64,000 bases of DNA from Dimorphilus gyrociliatus (lineage: Eukaryota > Annelida > Polychaeta > Dinophilidae), in contig CAJFCJ010000005.1 of the NCBI GenBank assembly GCA_904063045.1, forward strand, positions 3,032,165 to 3,096,164. Direction: 5' to 3'. The translations under genes and the position numbers were made by a program. Under the pieces are notes generated by a model that ran no database searches, was not told where the DNA came from, and was given only the letters and a program-made list of their open reading frames with translations. Of this stretch, positions 11,097 through 24,000 are shown piece by piece. Position 1 is the stretch's first letter. Each line of letters begins with the position of its first letter.

Positions 11097-14000
11097 ATGG
11101 TTAGCAGACTTAAATTTATTTCTTTTTTTTTAGTCCATACTTATATCTTCCATCATTCATCTTCTTCATTTAACTCGTAGGCATCTCATAGCATTTTCTT
11201 ATCTCTTTTTATATTTCATTTATCGCTCTCCTCTTATAAAATATCTATAGATGGTGGCCAATCGACCGCAGCGGCTCGTAATTTCATATCGATTCTGTTG
11301 CGGTCTGAATATATTGGATACATATTCTTATTCTTTCCTTCTTTTTTTATGCAGTACGGCTTTATTCTGGCCGCACTCTCTAACCACGTTCGGAACAAGT
11401 ATGGGGAGGAAACGTGGAAATCAATAGCGTAAGTAGCAAAATATGTGTAAATAATATTATATAACAAGATACACACATACAGTTTATATATTATATATAT
11501 ATATATATTTTAAATATTTATACTTATATACATAAATATGTTAAGTAACGCTTATAATGATTCCAAAAGCGTTATTAATCAGCTGCATTAACGTGGAATT
11601 ATGTAAATAAGCAAATAGATTTATTTATATTTTAATAGCATTAACAAAATGATTTATAAAATTTTATTCAAGTGTTTCATTGTAAATAAATGGGTAAATA
11701 CTCTGTTGACAGATGCGAGTGCGGCCTGGAAGAGGATGTCGTCATTTCGCATCAAAAGATGTACGATGATCAACTTGTGCAAAAGGTCTTCACTTCGACG
11801 GCGCATAAACTCGGTACGTCCTTTTCTAGTTCAGAAAATAAGCGAAAGAAAACATACATATACACACACACACACATACATACACAAAAAACAACTAATG
11901 ACTAAATTAAGGGTTAATTACGGGTTGAATAACCTTGTATATATGTATCATTAACCTTAGGGTCACGAACGAACGATTTCTTGGAGAAATTTGGTGGCAA
12001 CTTTTATGATTATTGCGTAGACGGAGGATATGAAAGGATCATGCGTGTTCTTGGTAATAATTTAGCGGATTTTCTCTGCAATTTGGATGCCCTTCACGAT
12101 CATTTGGCAAGCGTATACACGCAAATGAACGCCCCATCATTCCGTTGTTGCAGTAAAGAGGACGGAAGTTTATACCTTTACTGTTCGAGCGATAGGCAAT
12201 GGATGTATCCGATGGTAAAAGGTCTTTTAGTCCGCTTAGCTGATCAATTATTCGATACAAACGTTCATGTTGACCTCGTTGAAACGGATGCGGAAGACGA
12301 TCAAGTTGTATTCAGTGTTAGAGAAAGGACTAGAGAAAGTAGGCGGCGTAGCTGCTCACTTATAACAATAACAACAAAACGCCTACGGACGTCGAACCTT
12401 CCCGAAGAATCTTGCGTTCCAATCGATGTCTTTTGCCGACTCTTCCCGTTCCATTTTGTGCTGAACCGCAAATTGGAAATTGTTCAAGCCGGCGTCGCTT
12501 TATTGCGTATTTTAAACTGCAGAAAATCATTACGTCTACAAGATGTATTTCAAATCGTTAGGCCTATTGGAAAACCAACTTTTCCTTCCCTATTGGCCAA
12601 CCTGCACCACGTTTTCGTCTTAAAGGGTAAGCGAACAGATATACGCCTAAAGGGTCAGGTTATCTACGCAAGCGAATCGGATAGCCTTCTATTCCTTTGC
12701 TCCCCTCGCGTCGATAATCTTGACGATTTGAAGGCGAGCGGTCTCTTCCTATCCGATATTCCTCCGCACGATGCGACCCGTGACCTTATACTAATCACGC
12801 AGGCTAGACGAGCTGAGAGAGAGCTCGTAGAGAAATTAGAAGAAGCTTCTGCCAATTTAAAACGATTACAAAGAAAATTAGAAGAGGAGAAGCGTCAAAC
12901 GGACCAACTACTAATTAGCTTGTTACCGTCTAATGTTGCTTCCAAACTGCGATTGAATCAGACGGTTGAGGCCGAAAAGTATAATCTAGTAACTATTTTA
13001 TTCTCGGATATAGTTGGATTTACTGCAATGTGTAGTAACGAAAAGGTCGTGCCTATGGACATAATCCGGGTACTTAACAAACTATACACGAAATTTGATA
13101 TGATGAGCACGGCCCATAATGTTTACAAAGTCGAAACCATCGGAGACGCTTATGTTGTCGTTGCTGGTCTACCGCACTATACTCAAGTAATAATCTCTTA
13201 CGTTTTTTCCACTTCAAGTATGACTTTCGTTTCTCTTATAAATTTTCTTTATATTTAGACTCACGCCGACAGAGTCGTGAACATGGCATTGAGCATGCAA
13301 CAGATTACTCAATCCATAACGAGACCCGCATCAGATTCCCCGATACAGGTATAAATCCCTTTACAACCCGTATGTTTTTGACGGCGAGAAGAGGATGGAA
13401 GGTCATTAACCTCCCACGTCTAGCCTTTTATAATAATTAATATGACGCTCAAAGTAAATTTTGATCAACTATCAACAGATTCGAATAGGTATACACAGCG
13501 GCGATTGCCTAGCAGGTATTGTTGGCCAAAAAATGCCAAGATATTGTCTCTTTGGTCATAGTGTAAGCATTGCTTCTCAAATGGAAGGAGCTAGCCTACC
13601 CGGATGCATTAACATCAGTAAAATAGCGAAGAGGTAGGCCTATCTCGCTTCAATTTTTCTTCCTTAACCTATTAATAGTATTTTTTTTATCAATCTTGCT
13701 GCTGCTTCTTCTATGGATATTTATTTCACCCTGCGATCTATCTTCTCATTCTCTTCCATCTTCCAAATATGCGTCGTTCTCTTTTCCTCCCATTTCTCAT
13801 TCATCAAAATCAGCTACCTTACCTGTCCCAACTCGTACATTTTCGAGAAAAATTGGCAGGCCGATGACTGTTATTTCGTCTACCAAAAGAGCGGGGTGAA
13901 CTTTGTTACTTCCTATCTTGCTGATTTATCGATTCCGGAGGCACCAAGGAGCCATTTTAAAACGCCTAGTCCGTCGCCCACGGCTTCCCCCGATTCTACA

Positions 14001-15031
14001 CCTGTTCGAACAATTGATTATAATACGGAGAACAGAACAAAATCAAAAATTTCATCACCATTGACAGTAAGTTTACCTTTCGTATTAGAAAGAAACAACC
14101 AATAAACAAGCAAACAATTAATTGTTGTAAGTTTTTCCATTTCTTGTTATTATAATAGTAAAGAAAACATATAGACAGTGAAAGGAAAAGGCGCGATAAA
14201 TTATGTACTTGATTTACCCTACACCGTAAAAATTAGTTTAATTTCTAGGGCGATTAATTTGTAACTGTAGGGGTTTCAGTAACTCTTTTTAATGTTTTCC
14301 TTTCTGAAAAACAATTAGATATGCAACTAATATTGTAATGAGTATTAAGGCAGTAAGGCTGTCAAGAGTCATCAAACAATGAATGAAGACGGATTATTTG
14401 CTGAAAGCAAGTGGTGTTTGAGGAGAGATAACGCAACTCGACTTTTTTTTTATTTCCTCCCAATAGTAATTTATATATATGTATATACATATATATTATA
14501 TTCTTTGTTCTCCTTTTCTCTTTATAGATGCCTATCATACATATTTCTGACGTTGGAGAAGTTGAAGAAGATACAAGAAAGAGAAAGGAAATTGAAGAAA
14601 GAGAAAAGTTAGGGTGGGATCGGTACGATAATAGTGAATTAGATAAAAGAGATGGTATCTTAGAACCTTCACCAACACCATCTAATGGATCTTCTACACC
14701 AACGTCATCGTTTGCTAGTAGGAGAATGAGCGCTGTTGAAAAACGATCTGCTGAACGCTGTCCTGCTTTAGCAGCCCACGAATTATCTGGTAGAACTGAT
14801 AGTAGGAGACCTTCATCATTATGGACTGTAAACCGGAAATCACGTTCATCATCTTTATTCGTTCAAACGGAATCTCACCCAGATAAGCGTCGAACTAGGA
14901 GTAAATCGACCGGATGTGCCGATGTAAGAATTGCTCAACTAGACTTAAAAAAAATTCGCGAAAATGGCCGCCTAGTTTTCTATTTTTACAAGGACAAGAA
15001 TTATAAAGACAGATCGAACGAATCAAATTGA
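11097..15031 (+). CDS. GUCY1B2-like: Soluble guanylate cyclase beta2-like subunit
   Basis: Joined exons: 11097-11099, 11355-11428, 11713-11813, 11961-13186, 13259-13348, 13479-13633, 13814-14066, 14528-15031 (801 aa). The ATG alone forms the coding part of exon 1, and exon 2 begins YGFILAAL. Order: H-NOX, PAS-like, coiled coil, cyclase domain, then a Ser/Pro/Thr-rich tail of about 200 residues. The haem His is kept in [10 protein letters not shown], but the Tyr of the YxSxR motif is Cys (CSSDR). The cyclase domain has both metal Asp residues (FSDIVGF, GDAY) and the guanine Cys (RYCLFG), but the transition-state Asn and Arg are Ser and Gln (HSVSIASQ). This is an alpha-like half-site. It lies 816 bp after the first cyclase gene on the same strand, and both genes share a 74-nt exon at the same position. 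It probably pairs with that neighbour. Confidence 0.9.
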
Positions 15032-15096
15032 TAGTTAGTGACATCTTTCGGATTAATATTGTTTTATCCTTTAAAATATTAATTATATTTTTGTCT

Positions 15097-18000
15097 CTAA
15101 TAGAATGTGTTTAGGTCGTCCGTACTCTTGGCCGACTTGATGAATTTCTTAGTTTTCGGAAGTGATTGCGAAGCTTTATCTACATCGACCAAACTGGCTG
15201 AAACGAACATATTCAGAGTCATTCTTAAACGTTCGTATTGTCGCTTCAAGTCGGCAATCTCCTCTTCTTTCTATAAAATGTAACAAACGCTTTAATTATA
15301 TACAGTTTACGACTATAGGGAAATGGGGGTGGGAAAAAGAGGGTTGTAGGAATACACTTGGGAAAAGAGTTAGTTGTCTGATTACAATGATAGAGACTCT
15401 ATGTAAGACGAATAAGCGAAAATAATTTTTCTCCTCCATTTATCCTTGATTTTTCCAATTCTTCTTCGTATCAGTCTTTCTTTTCTTAATCCATCTCCGT
15501 ATCTTATCCTTGTTCACTTTTCTCCATTATCATCATCTTCTCTTCATTCTTGCTCTGTGCATCTGTAATTCTCGTTAAAAAACTTCTTTTGGCTTTATAT
15601 AAAACAGATATTCCTTTTTCTTCTTCCTTTGTTCTTTTGCTTTCTGGTGTTCTTGTGTCTGGGTTTGTATATATATATACTTGTGTACGTGTGTGTATGT
15701 GCGTAGGTTTTTACATTAAGTAATTCCTAATTAAAGCGTTTCTTTCGACACCTTTATCTCTCTTCCTTTCTCTCTTCTTGGCGAGCGACAAGAGGATTAT
15801 GCGATTTACGACGCGAAATAAATAACCGATTGGGCTTTCCTTTTAATCAAGCCAATTCCCCCACAGTTGCTCCGGAAGAGGAACATTCTATTTTAGCAGG
15901 GAGGCTGGGAGACTGACGGAAAATTCCGTGTACCCTGAAGGTTTATTACAAGATTAATCAATTGGGTGGAAGGGAAGGTTATTTTTTTTTATTTTTCTTT
16001 CAGGGAAGTGCGCATTGATCATTTTTATTCTCTGCATCTATAATGACAACATATATAAAAGAAACGCTTACCTTTGACAGTATGTTCTTTACGATTAAGT
16101 GAATATTTTGGTCATATTTTGGTTGTAAGGAATAATCGATTGTATCTATAGGATTTTCAATTCCTGCCTAAACAATGTAATGAGTAAAGTTGAGTGGAAA
16201 ATCTTTATTAAATGTATAGAAAAATAAAAATAGATAACCTCCTTATATATTCGTTCCATGGTATAGAGAAATGTGTTAGAACCATAAACAGACTCGGAGC
16301 TGGTATGATGACTAATGGACTTTGCTAATTTATTTCTTGGCGTTTCCTTATGCTGCCTCAAGTAAATTATCTAACGAAAAGTACACATAAAAGAGAATTG
16401 AATCAATTAAAACGATATGAGATACTGAGAATTTAATCAATAGATTGCATTTTCTTTTCTTAATATAAGAAAAAATTACTTTGAAAGATATAAAGTACCT
16501 TTGGTATGAAAAGAAGGAACAAGGTTATAGACGTAGCTAACAAAACACAGCCGCTATAAAAACCGTAGGCAACATCGATCTCATCTTGCATAACTGTTAC
16601 AACAGTTACACCAACCAGGGACATAATAAGGACGTTGTAAACGCAAAATCCAATATATCTATATCATTTCCGTTTCGTTTTTGTTGGTTCATTAAGGTAG
16701 TTGGCAAGTAAGAGAAATAAGTTCATTGCATTACTTCAAGTTTATATATAAATATAATACATATATAGCATACAGTATATATATATATATATATATATAT
16801 ATAATGTAATATATAAACTGTATGGATTTATATGAAATTTCTATTTTGTTTTTACTTGGAATCATTTAAAGCTGGCAAGTGAATATGTCTTGTTGAATAA
16901 GCCAAAAAACAACCAAAAACTAATAAACATAATTTCCAACTTCCCAGAGCAATAAGCCAGTAAATTTGGTTGTTACTTTTACAGTGTAAATGCCTATAAT
17001 GCAGTATATGCAGCAAAGTTTCCTACAAGAAAAAACAAACATTAGTTAGATAAGAAGTTATCTTCACTCTTATTTCTTATCCTCTATACTTTTGGATTTC
17101 TAAAAGTTATTTCCACTAATCTAAATGGATTTATAATGGTCCAAATCACTAGTATGATAACGTCTATCATCCAAAATAGTAGAACAGAAGTTATAAGGTG
17201 AAAATCTTTAAGAGGTTGCTAAGGATGTATGCAGTAAAAAAATAGCCATGTGTTATAAAGGAAGCATTTTTTATAATTATAAATAATGTATAATACAAAA
17301 ACCTTTTGTCTCGGTATCATCTTTGTAAAGATGGCGTGAACACGCCAAGTTTTAGCAAACATAGGGGCGAATGCAAATGTAAAACCCGTAAATATAGCCC
17401 AGACCCTTATCTGCATTATGGTGGCAATTATTTATATATTTTTAGTAAAATATTCGTATACTTACTAAGCAGATTCTAGTAGCAAGCGTATGGGTTAGAT
17501 AACGGCCGTCTAGACCAAATAGTATAGCGCTGGCGTAGCACAAGATACATCCAAAAGTAATTAAATTGTTTAATCTAGGCGAAGACATTTTTATGTGCCT
17601 GTTTGTATATATTTTTATTGTTTGTTAATGTTATGTGATAAGATAAAGACAGTAAGGAAAATATATAAAAGAATGATAATACAGACGCATGATTCCTGAA
17701 AGCGATATTGAAGAAAAGAAAGCCCAATGCCATTGCTATTCCCACAACACTTAGTGTGAATACAACAATAATAATCTTTTTGTTCAAATATACAAACACC
17801 TTGACGGGTTTTGGTTCATCAGTTACTCTAACATTGTCTGAAAGAGAAATTTAAACTCGGCTATAATTAGCTTCATTTGTAGATGTATAAAAAATATATA
17901 TAGTGTATATATATATATATATATATATATAGCTATTGTTAATTATATTGGCCACACACACACAGACACACATCTGAACATGTATATTTATTATTTATTA

Positions 18001-21000
18001 TTTACTTGGCCATTTTATTTCACCCAAGACCTTAATTGCTACCGTATCATTCTTTATAACAGCATATTCTTTAGGTATTTGGTCTGGAAGGTTAAATAAA
18101 TTTTTTAAGCGAATAATTCATTGGTTATTCATCGTATTGAAATAACTAAGCGTTTCTTTTTCTCATCCATACCCTGGAATTGATGGATAAGCAGATTGCT
18201 TTGCCTATTTCCGCTCTTGGTAAAGCTTACATGGCCCTTTATATTTTAAGTAAAAAAAAAATAAAACATATTATTAGTAAACTATTAGACGCTTTTAAAG
18301 AGGTTGTGAGAGAAGAAAAGCTAGACGGCGTCTACTTACGCTAACTCCCCTGAAGGACGTTTTTTTCATACTATTCAATAGCACTTCATGAAATTCCGAA
18401 TTGAAGAAATAAGTAAAGTCCTTTAAAGTTAAAGGTCGCAGAACCTTATCATCTCCAATTTTTACTGGAATAGTCTACGTGGATAATAATAGAGAGTGTG
18501 AATAAAAGGACATACGTGGAGGATATACGTGTAATTAATTAAAAATCTAAATGGGAGATTTATTCATCTGCACATGAAAGATTTAATAATTTCAGTCATA
18601 ATTAATTATTTTACCTGATTCTTTAGAACATCCTCAGAGGCGTTTAAACTTAACGCTATTGCCCAAACAGCGTCATAAGCGTTGGCATGATAGAGGCTTG
18701 TACCAAATCGGCTTACAGTTGGCCACATTGTATATCTTTTCAAATATTGGTTATAAGTCTAGTAAACATTGTAACAGAACTTATTTAAGTATATAGAGCT
18801 ACGAAAAAATTAATAGACCTGTCCAGAAACAGTAACGATGCCATCATCCTCTCTTTTTACGTCAGAGACAGTTAACGTTAATTCTAAAGCTTTCCAAATA
18901 ATTTCAGGTTGGCAATCAGTAGTTCTTAAATTTTGCCATCCAGGTTCATAAAATCCAGGTATAATCCATTGGTAACCAGGACCAACCATATTTAGAGTAT
19001 AGGCTTCGCAAAGTACTATTCTAGCATGGTGTTCATTGCCGAAAAAGACCATTATTCTACCATTTTTTTTCTTAATATTCATTAAATTATCAATTGCCGA
19101 ATTTCTAAAAGATTCAGTTGTTATCAATGTCATATTATCTAAACGTATCATTCTACGAAGTAAATTCATTGTTAGATCATAAGGCATATCACTTTCGTGA
19201 ATAATAGAAACTTTTCTCCAATTAAAGTGTTGTAATACCAATAAAATGGCTTGCATTATCTTTTCATAAGAAGGAATTGTTCTAAAGAAATTCGGAAAGT
19301 GTTTTTTACTGGAGAGATCAGGACTTCCGGCAGCAAAAGATACCTGAAAGATGTGAATTATTCTATTTCCTTTATATGAAATTATTTATCATAGACAAAT
19401 TTAAAATTTAAAATATTCTCTTCATAAAATATTTATGAAAAATTGAATATTTTTTTTATTAAAAAAAATAATGAGGAGATAGAAAGAATTAAAAAGAATC
19501 TTAATCGATTAACTAGCTAGCGCAAAGTCACGTCTATTCCAATCTAATTAACGAGTAGAATAGGAATTGTGGAGTTTCCTATTATTGGTAGATTTTTTAA
19601 CTATAATGCTTTCAGACTATTCTGAACTAACTGAAATACAAGAGACACAAAGTCACGGTGTATTGCCAGACAGGGATAGGTTATTTAGAAAGAAACAAAG
19701 AAAGATGAGAGAAAAAAGAGATGGTACACAAGCTCTATTTTATTTTTAGATAAAAAAAATTATTATTTTCTTATTCATTACAGCTAGCTCTATCACAGGA
19801 AAATTCTCTTTTCCATGCTTTCAATCGGCTAATAGTAGTACTATAAGATTTATGTTTAATCCTAGAAAGCAAAATGGCAGAATAGGTTAGTTTAATTAAC
19901 ATTCGCTGACTAATATTTGAATAATTAGGAAATATAATTACAGAAAGTAGAATTGACTCTACAGCTGCCATATTTACTGATATTGAAGATGGAAATGCGC
20001 CTTTGAATAGGGTGGAAAATTTTAATATGGAACTGGGGCTTACTCAACAAAACTTGAGGGAATTACACAAGATATTTCTTGTAAGGATTTTTGCACTTTC
20101 TTTCCCTCTTCTCTCTTTACCATCTTTAATTATTTGAAGGAGAGAAGAAGGAAAAAAATCGAAATATTACTTGTTTTCTCTTTCTTTATTCGTTAAGGAA
20201 ATCGATCAAGACGGTAGTGGTGGAATTGATCAAACAGAATTTCGAATGGCTATCCAAAAGTTAAGAGAAATTACTGGACACGATATAAAGGATGAGGATA
20301 TAGATGAAACCTTTATGAAGATCGATGCAAATTGTGACGAACAGGTCGATTGGCAAGAATATTTAACCTACGTATTAACAAGTATGAAAGAAAAAGAGAC
20401 TATGACTAATTTATATAAAGAAAAAACTCTACCAAAGCAAGCTAAGCTTGTCCATAAAATGTACAAATATCAAAAGACGCTCGATACGTGCGTTGTAATT
20501 TTATGGTTACCGATTTTACGTAGAGAAAACATTCGCAATGCTGTGTTTTATAAAACAGTCACTATGGGATATGGGAGATATTTAACAGTTAGCAGGGACG
20601 GTATTTTAAACGTATGGACAAAAGATTTATGTCATGAGAGACGAATAGAATTAGACTCAAATAAAATTTGGGTAACTGACGCTTGTTTATTGTTAAATAT
20701 TAACGCTCTTGCTGTAGCTACAACTAAGGATAAGATAACAGTCTACGAATTAGTAGGTTTCCAGATCGGTAAGCCGGAAAATTGTAATTTTGTTGAAAGA
20801 ACTGTTTCGGTGCTTAATTACTCTATTTAGATTGAAATCCTAAATGTTTTGCTCATTCTAATTTCCTTCAGATTGATACAGGGGTATTTCCTACTTGCTT
20901 GACTTATTGGTTCGATGATAAGAAACCCTATCATGCAACGCTCTTTTGGGGCGATATGAAAGGGAATATTAATATAATAGAATTCAATCAGTGTAAAAAG

Positions 21001-24000
21001 TTATGCCTCTTACAACCTTTGCTGAAATCTAACGACAGTTCAATTAGCACAGTAAGATTATTTCGACTATCAAATTTTATCTTTTCCTATTCTTCTTTTT
21101 TCTTCTATTTCGCTAACGTAGAAAAAAGTCTATTTAGAGAAGAATATTTCTTTTGAAGATTTACTGCGGCAACCAGCTTCCTATTGTGGTGCATTGGCTA
21201 CTCATTTGTCAAATATTCACGAGGACTTTGTTCTCAAAATAAAATATTACCCATCTAAGAATATGTTCATATCGTGCTGTGCAGCGGCGAATACAGCATT
21301 ATACATGTCAGATAGTAGACAATTATGTCAAACAAGGTTTTTTATTAAAAGAGGAGTAACGACTTTCGACTACTGCTATAAAAATAATATGATAGTTACT
21401 GCTGGACAGGATTGCATCGTAAGGAAAACTGAACACACTCCCTGAGTTATTAGTTTAAAATTAGTTTTTGCCAGGTTAGAATATGGGATCCTTACATGCC
21501 CGAAAGACCAATTATGTATTTAATTGGTCACAAAAATCCGGTTGTTTTCGTTATTATTGACGAAACTGGAGGTGAATTGATAACAGTATCCAAAGAGAAA
21601 GATATATTAATATTTGACTTGGCCACTCAAATGTGTTCGCAAACCATAACACGTGGACACGTAAAACTCGGAAAACAACCGGTTAGTTACATTATATAAT
21701 ACACAAGTATGTATACATTTTTTTTAAAAAAATATATATATATATATATACATACTAACTTTTAAAAATATATCATTTCAAGAGGGTAAGCTAACGATCT
21801 AAAGTATAACTATTAGAGATGTTAGTAAGCGCGGTGAATATATATGCATATTTACAAGTATTAATAGCCTATTTAACTTATTTTGACTCCCTTGTGTCTC
21901 GACTGTTTGAGTTTATACTATTTTCAAGCCAGTAAATAATATTATTAGCAATGTCAGTTGATGATTGATCGAGTAAAGAGCGTATCGCCATTTCAGTTTT
22001 CATGGTATTTTGATATTCCTCGTTATGTCTCCATAAATTAGAATTAATTAAATTCATAATTTCTTCGTCTTCTGGAAACTCTGTAAGACCTCGCTTAACA
22101 TTCATAGATAATTCGATTGAAGAGCGATTAAATTTTGCCCATCTCGAATCAGCACTAGGTGTTCCAGGAATGCTAGCTAATTCGGGTGTTTCAATGACTT
22201 TCCACTGCTTAGCAGTCTTTACAGGATTGATATTTACTGGAGCATTCTTTTTCACTTGAGTATTTCCTCTCACTGCTATCCAACTAACTGGAGTTGCACA
22301 ATAATTCGTCCTGCACACTTTCCATCTAGTGGAATAAGCGTCCTGGTAATTCGCTATTTATGTCCTTGTAATTAATCAGAAATTCTCTTAATTGAAATGA
22401 ATCACTTTTACTTACTGTTGTACTGAATATAGGCATTCGAATTAATTGAGTTCGTCAACTGCATTCCGTATGGGTTTTCTTTGGAAAATATCAACGGATA
22501 CAATGGAACGTTCTGTGGAACTACATTTGGAACAATAGCGTAACGTTTGTCTGGCGCTTCAAATCCTCGCGTTAAGCGCGCCGTTTTACGATAATCCCTT
22601 TAATCAATTTACAATGATTAACCATATCATATTCAAATCTTTAAATTAATCAAATTTCACGTGTTACCTCTTGGTGTTTTCCATTTCTTTCGGAATTTCT
22701 CACAAGATTAATGCTGATTGGTCTAAATTATTACAGCATTGGCCTATTTGGCGGGAAAAAATGCACGTGAAGGCCTTATAGGGGTTCGAGTATTACGTAT
22801 AACACTGTCATACTAGTGCTTTTTTTAAGTCATAATCAACTCTTTTTTTTTAAGTTTCTTTTGTTTTTTATCTTGTTTTTCTCGTCTTTTTAGGTGACTT
22901 CAGTTTGCTTTAACTCGTATAGGAAAGCTTTAGTGATTGGAAACAATCAATTATCAATATTTGAGCACAAAAGTCCTAAAGATGAAGAAAAATCGTTAAT
23001 TACACATTACAAGTCATTCAAGTGCATGATTTATAACCAATTGTTCCAGAAGATAGTTGCCAGTGGTGCGGATGGCTATGTTTACGTGTTCGCTTTTGAA
23101 ACGGGAGATAGAATCCTCCAATTCTCAGCCCATCGTACAGAAGTTTATGGGCAGGAGGAAGGTTTGGAAATTACAACTATGGCATTTGATTATTCTCAAA
23201 GACGCTTATTCACTGCCGGAAGAGATGGTATTGTAAGATGCTGGAATTTCAATAATGGAATGATGTTACAAGAACTACGGGAAGCTATTGGTTCAGAGAT
23301 AATGACTATAGCTACCTCACCGAAAAAAAAGATCTGGACTGCTGGTTGGAATAGAATATTGATAGAATATGACGATAATCCAACGACTGTAGAGACTGAA
23401 ACTAAGAAGCTCTTTTACGATAGATGGCATAATGAAGATATTCAAACTGCATGCTGTGACCTGAGATCAGGTAGATTAGCGACAGCTTCATACGATGGCG
23501 ATATTTATTTGTGGAATGTGGAAACCCATCAACCTTTGATGAAATTCAATGCAAGTAAAGGAGTTGTTATTTCCATGTCGCTATATAAAGACATATCAAC
23601 AACAACTAAAGAAAATACACTTGAAGGTCACCCCATTACGGAAAAAGTAGCAAGAGCACGTCAGAGATATATTCCAAGAAATCGGCACCCTTTGTCTGTG
23701 ATCGAAAGAATACGTAACGAACAAAAAAGATCGAAAATGGGTGTCTCCAGAGAACAATCACCCTGCAGAGTCAAATTGAAAGAAAGACGGATGACTATCA
23801 ACAGGCTGCAAAAGGCAACTAAAAATTGTCATAAATTTATAAAGTCAACTGGGGCAACTGAAAGAGGAAAACTGGATTCTAAAGTTATCTCGCTTTCACA
23901 AGTATCTCATTCTTCGTTGTCCAGCACACCTGATAAATTAGAGAAGAATAAAGCTGAGAAACCTTTAAATGACCGTCGAGTTCACTTTAAAACATCGAGG

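Noticed and set aside
19771-19971. Minus-strand frame upstream of the GABA-B2-like 18819-19343 exon, considered as its missing N-terminus
   Set aside because: It does not resemble the ligand-domain start; the true N-terminal exons were found at 25681-26281. The region overlaps exon 2 of the WD40 gene.
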